Origin: Stemphylium vesicarium
Taxonomy: Eukaryota > Ascomycota > Dothideomycetes > Pleosporales > Pleosporaceae
Direction of reading: 5' to 3'
Assembly (NCBI GenBank): GCA_004380135.1
Contig: QXCR01000172.1
Span: 1-56,577 of the forward strand
Length of the DNA: 56,577 nucleotides
This document shows, in pieces, positions 52,691 to 56,577 of the stretch. Every line of letters begins with the position of its first letter. Positions within the stretch are counted from its first letter, which is position 1. A program made the translations under genes and the position numbers. A model generated the notes under the pieces. The model saw only the letters and a list, made by a program, of their open reading frames with translations. It had not been told where the DNA came from and ran no database searches.

Positions 52691-55028
52691 TCGCCTCCTA
52701 CTATAAAAGGCTACTATTCCTCCTATTATCTTTTCCTCTTTACTAATTATCTCTCTCTAATCTTACCCTTTCGCGCTAGATACTATCGCCTAGTTTAGCT
52801 TTGCTTACTTCCTAATAGATTCCTATAAGGTATTATTGTTGTATATTAGTATTTATATCTACACGTAGACTTATTAATGCGCCTAATTAGCCTCTACTAA
52901 ATTTACCCCTATTTAGGCTTAAAGTTATGACTTTACTTCTAATACTAACTATCGCACTTAGTAATAAAGAGCGTGTCCTTATCCTTTCGCGAGCAATTTA
53001 ATCTACTAACCTATTAAAGTTGAGTTATGACATACTTACATAAGTTTTTCTCTTCTCTACTCTAGGCGAAATTTAATACTACTTACTTTTGTTAATCTAA
53101 AAACTACTTTTGAGCACCTTATAGTTACCTCGTCCTAAATAGCCTATAAGATTAGCGCTTTCTATCCCTATATTATAGCTCTCCTCTACTATTAGATTAA
53201 TTAGACTAATAAAGATTGACCTTTGTGCAGCACTATAAGTGCTATTAGAGGGGTTAAAACTTAGTTTTTATAGATACTAAGCTAGAAGCTAAAATTTAAC
53301 ACTATCTTCTACTAGGCCCACTAAAGAAAGTAGGTAGTCTAAGGCATAATAAGGATATTATTTATATTATAAGTAGGCAATGTGACTTATAGTCTAGGGA
53401 GATAATATAGAATATAGAATAAGATAGACTAAGTCTATAGAATTAATCTAGCCTTATTTCATATAAGCAGCTATGTTATGTGCGCTAATAGGCTAGCATA
53501 TCTTAACCAGCCGCCCCTTTATAGTTTTCTATCCTAACGAAGCCAAGATACGCGTACCCCCTAATATAGTAGCTATTAGAAAGCCTAATTATTAGGTAAT
53601 TAAGATGCAACGAAGTATTAGTATTATTATAACTAAATCTTATAACTTCTTTAAACTAATATATTTATAGTTCCTCTTATATTACGCTCTAGGCTATAAA
53701 ACCTATTCCTACTCTACGCTATTAACTTAGGGGCGTTATTTATGCAAAATTTATACGCATATTAACTAGCCGCCTTAGCGGTAGTATATAGAGGAAAGAG
53801 AAGTTCTTTAATAGAATATTAGGCTTCTTTATTTAGCACACGAAAAGCTAGGCTTCTAGATCCTTATTTAAAATATCCTTCTTTATTACTAATTTCTCTA
53901 CTACTCCCTATAGGTACTATTAAACTAAGTTCGTACTTTATATTCTATTATTAATAAAACCTAAACGAACTACTATAAAGTAAAAAGTAGAGAGAAAGGC
54001 ACTTAAGTATAAGTCTAGCGATAAGGAAATATATAAAGATTCTATAGAGGCTAAAAATTTAAGTATTCTTTTAGGGGTAACTCCTAAGTTACCTTATATC
54101 TCTAACTTAGAGTTACCTACTCTACTTATAATAGTAGAGTTAGGCTTTCTTCTTAATAACGAAAGTATAGTAGGCTAATATATCTTATAATTTATTAAAT
54201 CCTAACTAACTTAAGCTTACTAATATAGTTATTTATAGTAGCTCTATTACCTTTAATCTAGACTTAGATTAATACGACTAGATATTCCTTATAGAAGATA
54301 TTACTATTATTAAGCGCTACTACTTAATATCTATTAACTATAATTTTAGAAGACTATAATCTTATTAGGATATAAGTTGCGAATTTCCTAGCGATAGAGG
54401 TTACCTATAGATAATATAGGAGAATCTATAGGATACTAAGCTATCTACCCCCTCTATATACGATACTAACAGCGATAGTAAGTATAGGTCGAGAAGTGTA
54501 ATTTAATATCGCCTAATATAAAATATAGTTATTAATATGCTAACCCTTATAAGCTATAGTAGTGTAGCATCTAGCATCTTACTAGGAAAAAGCGAGCGAC
54601 TACGCTATTCCCCTATTATTTTAATTGTTGCGGCAAAGAACTTAATTCTTAGATTATAATTAGACTATCTAGATAATTTTCTAGAATCTTAGATAACTCT
54701 AAATATACCTAAAGCCTCACTTTTACTAAATAGAGACGCGTGCGTATTAGAATTCTAACCTAACTATAATAAAAAGCCTACTATTTCTACTATTTTTATA
54801 GCTTCTAATGCGGATAGCTCTATTAGAAACGCACTAGAGTTAGAAGTTAGACTAGAGCTGTTTTAATCTATAGATAAATTTATCCCACTTTCTAGAGTAA
54901 AAGACTAGGACCTTACTTCTAAGTCTATAGATTCTAGATATAAACCCCTACTAAGTAATATTACTATTACTAATAGCCTTATAGAAGGATTAAGAGCACT
55001 TAGTAAGAATAAGAAAGATTAATATATA

Positions 55029-55190
55029 GTTAAGAAAATTATAGATTACGACGACTATAAAGGTTAGAAGCGCTATTATATTAAATGGTAGGGATTTTTA
55101 GAAGGAGAGATAACGTGGGAGCCTAAGAATAACCTTAATAATTGTATAGAGCTGCTATAGGACTACTAGGACTATAAGAAGTACGCTAAT
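55029..55190 (+). mobile_element. Chromodomain relic of a second retroelement
   Basis: The plus-strand phase from 55029 reads VKKIIDYDDYKG, stop, KRYYIKW, stop, GFLEGEITWEPKNNLNNCIE, LL, stop, DY. This is the chromodomain signature: an aromatic cage region, YxIKW, and GxxxxTWEPxxNL. Stops fall where Arg, Gln or Trp codons are expected. Chromodomains of this kind terminate the integrase of Ty3/gypsy chromoviruses. It lies opposite in strand to the relic at 51340-52094, so at least two insertions built the block. Confidence 0.7.
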
Positions 55191-56086
55191 TTAACGAACA
55201 ACGCTATTAGACTAGAGGCTTAATCGAGTCTATCTAGCGACGGAATGCGAGATGATCTGTTTTCTCTACCGTATTCTGCGATTAGGATAATCTATAAGCT
55301 TAAATAAAATATTTTCTATTTACAAAGTTCGCTAGAATTGAAACTAGTCTAATTAGAGACATTAGATAGGGCCGCGTCTAGGTATATAGCACGTAAAAGA
55401 AAGCTACTCTAAGAGGGCGAATGCTTTTTAAATTAAGACTAAGAAGATCTAGATACCCACCTAGATAGCAGCCCACGGACGAAAGTAAGAAAAGGTGGGG
55501 ATGAAGATTAGATAGTTGCGTATAGGAAGAGTGGAAGGCGCTATAAGCTCTATAGAAGAATAGGATATAACGCTCGCACCTATTCTAGAAATATAATTAG
55601 TACTAATAATTAAATTTTCTTTATCTGCTAACTTTGGTAGTCGCGATATGCTAAGCTTAGTACTTAGTCGCTTTAGTTAGTATATAGAGCGTCGTTCTAA
55701 GTTCTAGATACTAATAGACTTTATATAAATAAAATATACTTAGAAACTATATTCTTTACATTCTTAATACTTAGGGCTATTCGTTAGCACTTTACTTATA
55801 ATGTTTAGCAAAGCGCTTATACGTAAATTAAACGCGAGAGCTAGGCGCTACTAGGTTATAATTGAAACCGTTAGGCAGATTTTAAATGACTTAGTCGTAT
55901 AGGGCCCTTATAGTCGATATAGTTCTAGCGTTTAGGATAAGCATAATAACTACTAAACTAGCGCTATATTATAACGTTTATTCTTGTTTAGCTTACTTCT
56001 TTATTCTCATAATATATTTAATATTAGAAAAAGAGTGTACTAGCTTCTCTTATATTAAGAGGCAAATTTTGCCGCGTAGAGACTAG

Positions 56087-56205
56087 TGTCAGGACGCAGC
56101 CCTGCACCACTACGCCATGCAACCAAAAAGGTACGTATGATCAGTGAACTACTGATCATGGTGCAGGATAGTATATATCGTCATCTGGCCTGACCCGGCC
56201 TGACA
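56087..56205 (+). repeat. 119-bp terminal direct repeat, left copy
   Basis: Identical to 56458-56576. Ends TGTCAGG/CCTGACA. It abuts the A+T-rich block exactly at 56086/56087 and shows none of its C-to-T decay. Confidence 0.9.
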
Positions 56206-56457
56206 ATATCCCCCTTCTTTATAGCGCATGCCCTCAGGCGCTGGCGTTCTCGCGCAGGCCACTAGGCTCATGCCTATAACAGACAGGCAGGCAATACTAG
56301 ACCCTCCAGCAGCTCACAATACCGCGTTATGCTCCATAACGGCGTATTTCAGCTTAAACAAGCCGGCTTATGCTGAAACTGGCCTTGTGGGGGATCGAAC
56401 AATAGACCTTCGGCCCTATTCCTCCGACCCCGCACGCCAGCAGTTCACTGATCATAA

Positions 56458-56576
56458 TGTCAGGACGCAGCCCTGCACCACTACGCCATGCAACCAAAAA
56501 GGTACGTATGATCAGTGAACTACTGATCATGGTGCAGGATAGTATATATCGTCATCTGGCCTGACCCGGCCTGACA
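56458..56576 (+). repeat. 119-bp terminal direct repeat, right copy
   Basis: Identical to 56087-56205; ends one base before the end of the window. Confidence 0.9.
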
Positions 56577-56577
56577 A

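Larger units (their letters stand above)
51340..56086. repeat. RIP-like A+T-rich block of nested retrotransposon relics
   Basis: From about 51340 to 56086 the sequence is dominated by TA-containing words (TAGCTAG, CTATAA, TTAATA) with few CA or TG dinucleotides. Every reading frame is densely stopped, the pattern left by repeat-induced point mutation of CpA to TpA. The change at the left edge is abrupt. Two chromodomain-coding relics on opposite strands and one possible LTR show that it is built of Ty3/gypsy-type chromovirus copies. No intact gene is present. Confidence 0.85.
56087..56576 (-). mobile_element. TRIM-like miniature LTR retrotransposon
   Basis: Two identical 119-bp direct repeats (56087-56205 and 56458-56576) begin TGTCAGG and end CCTGACA, giving TG...CA ends on either strand. 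They bound a 252-bp non-coding middle. On the minus strand the middle ends with a polypurine tract, AAAGAAGGGGGA (56209-56220), 3 bp from the downstream terminal repeat, as required for plus-strand priming. Total 490 bp, the size class of terminal-repeat retrotransposons in miniature. Each repeat contains a hairpin with arms ATGATCAGT and ACTGATCAT around a 5-nt loop. The first bases after the minus-strand 5' repeat (TTATGATCAGTGAACT) include 14 nt complementary to a stretch inside the repeat. Left flank is ACTAG; the window ends one base after the right repeat, with A. Confidence 0.65.

Noticed and set aside
56228..56518. Plus-strand frame of 96 codons spanning the TRIM-like element
   Set aside because: It runs from the internal part into a terminal repeat and shows no protein-like features; an accidental frame in non-coding repeat DNA.
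1..56577. Search for tRNA, rRNA and CRISPR arrays
   Set aside because: No convincing tRNA cloverleaf, rRNA segment or repeat-spacer array could be recognised by eye; a covariance-model scan would be decisive.

Overview
This window is nuclear DNA from a filamentous ascomycete, most likely a Dothideomycete of the Pleosporales type. That placement is inference from gene style, not from a database match. Genes are split by short introns (about 45-75 nt) with GTRNGT donors, CTRAC-type branch points and YAG acceptors. Recognisable genes are typical of the group: PEX11, RPN7, an mRNA cap methyltransferase, alanine transaminase, Zn2Cys6 and rhodopsin-like membrane proteins. A strongly A+T-rich block near the right end looks like repeat-induced point mutation (RIP).

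Layout. 1.1-12.1 kb is a housekeeping block: PEX11 (-), cap guanine-N7 methyltransferase (-) divergent from proteasome subunit RPN7 (+), alanine transaminase (+), a short F-box protein (+) and a DHA2-type MFS exporter (+). 12.3-13.4 kb holds a protein of unknown function (-). 14.0-17.9 kb is the wreck of one large multi-exon gene (-) with cysteine-rich, chitinase-like segments. It is cut twice by copies of the same 174-bp element in opposite orientations. 19.4-21.6 kb encodes a secreted GMC oxidoreductase. 21.9-25.0 kb is a broken coiled-coil/CCCH zinc-finger gene (-). 26.2-28.4 kb is a Zn2Cys6 transcription factor, 30.1-32.0 kb a Pho89-type phosphate permease and 32.5-33.7 kb an RRM protein (-). 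A remnant of a berberine-bridge FAD oxidoreductase lies at 35.2 kb. 36.4-38.4 kb is a seven-exon rhodopsin-like membrane protein whose last intron carries a 501-bp terminal-inverted-repeat element. 39.0-40.3 kb is an NAD(P)-binding epimerase-like protein, 41.9-43.1 kb a GT34 mannosyl/galactosyltransferase (-), and 47.9-49.0 kb an F-box-like acidic protein (-). Between these last genes are degenerate or low-confidence coding stretches.

51.3-56.1 kb is gene-free, TpA-rich DNA in which two chromodomain-coding retrotransposon relics can still be read, on opposite strands. Immediately beyond it, 56087-56576 has the layout of a terminal-repeat retrotransposon in miniature (TRIM): two identical 119-bp TG...CA terminal repeats, a 252-bp internal part and a polypurine tract, transcribed on the minus strand.

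The most interesting material is the mobile-element history. Two 174-bp elements sit in exons of one dead gene with exact TA duplications and frame-restoring excision points. One MITE-like element is tolerated inside an intron. The intact 490-bp TRIM-like element abuts heavily mutated long elements, as expected if RIP spares short repeats. All gene identities rest on motif and family recognition by eye; no search was run.
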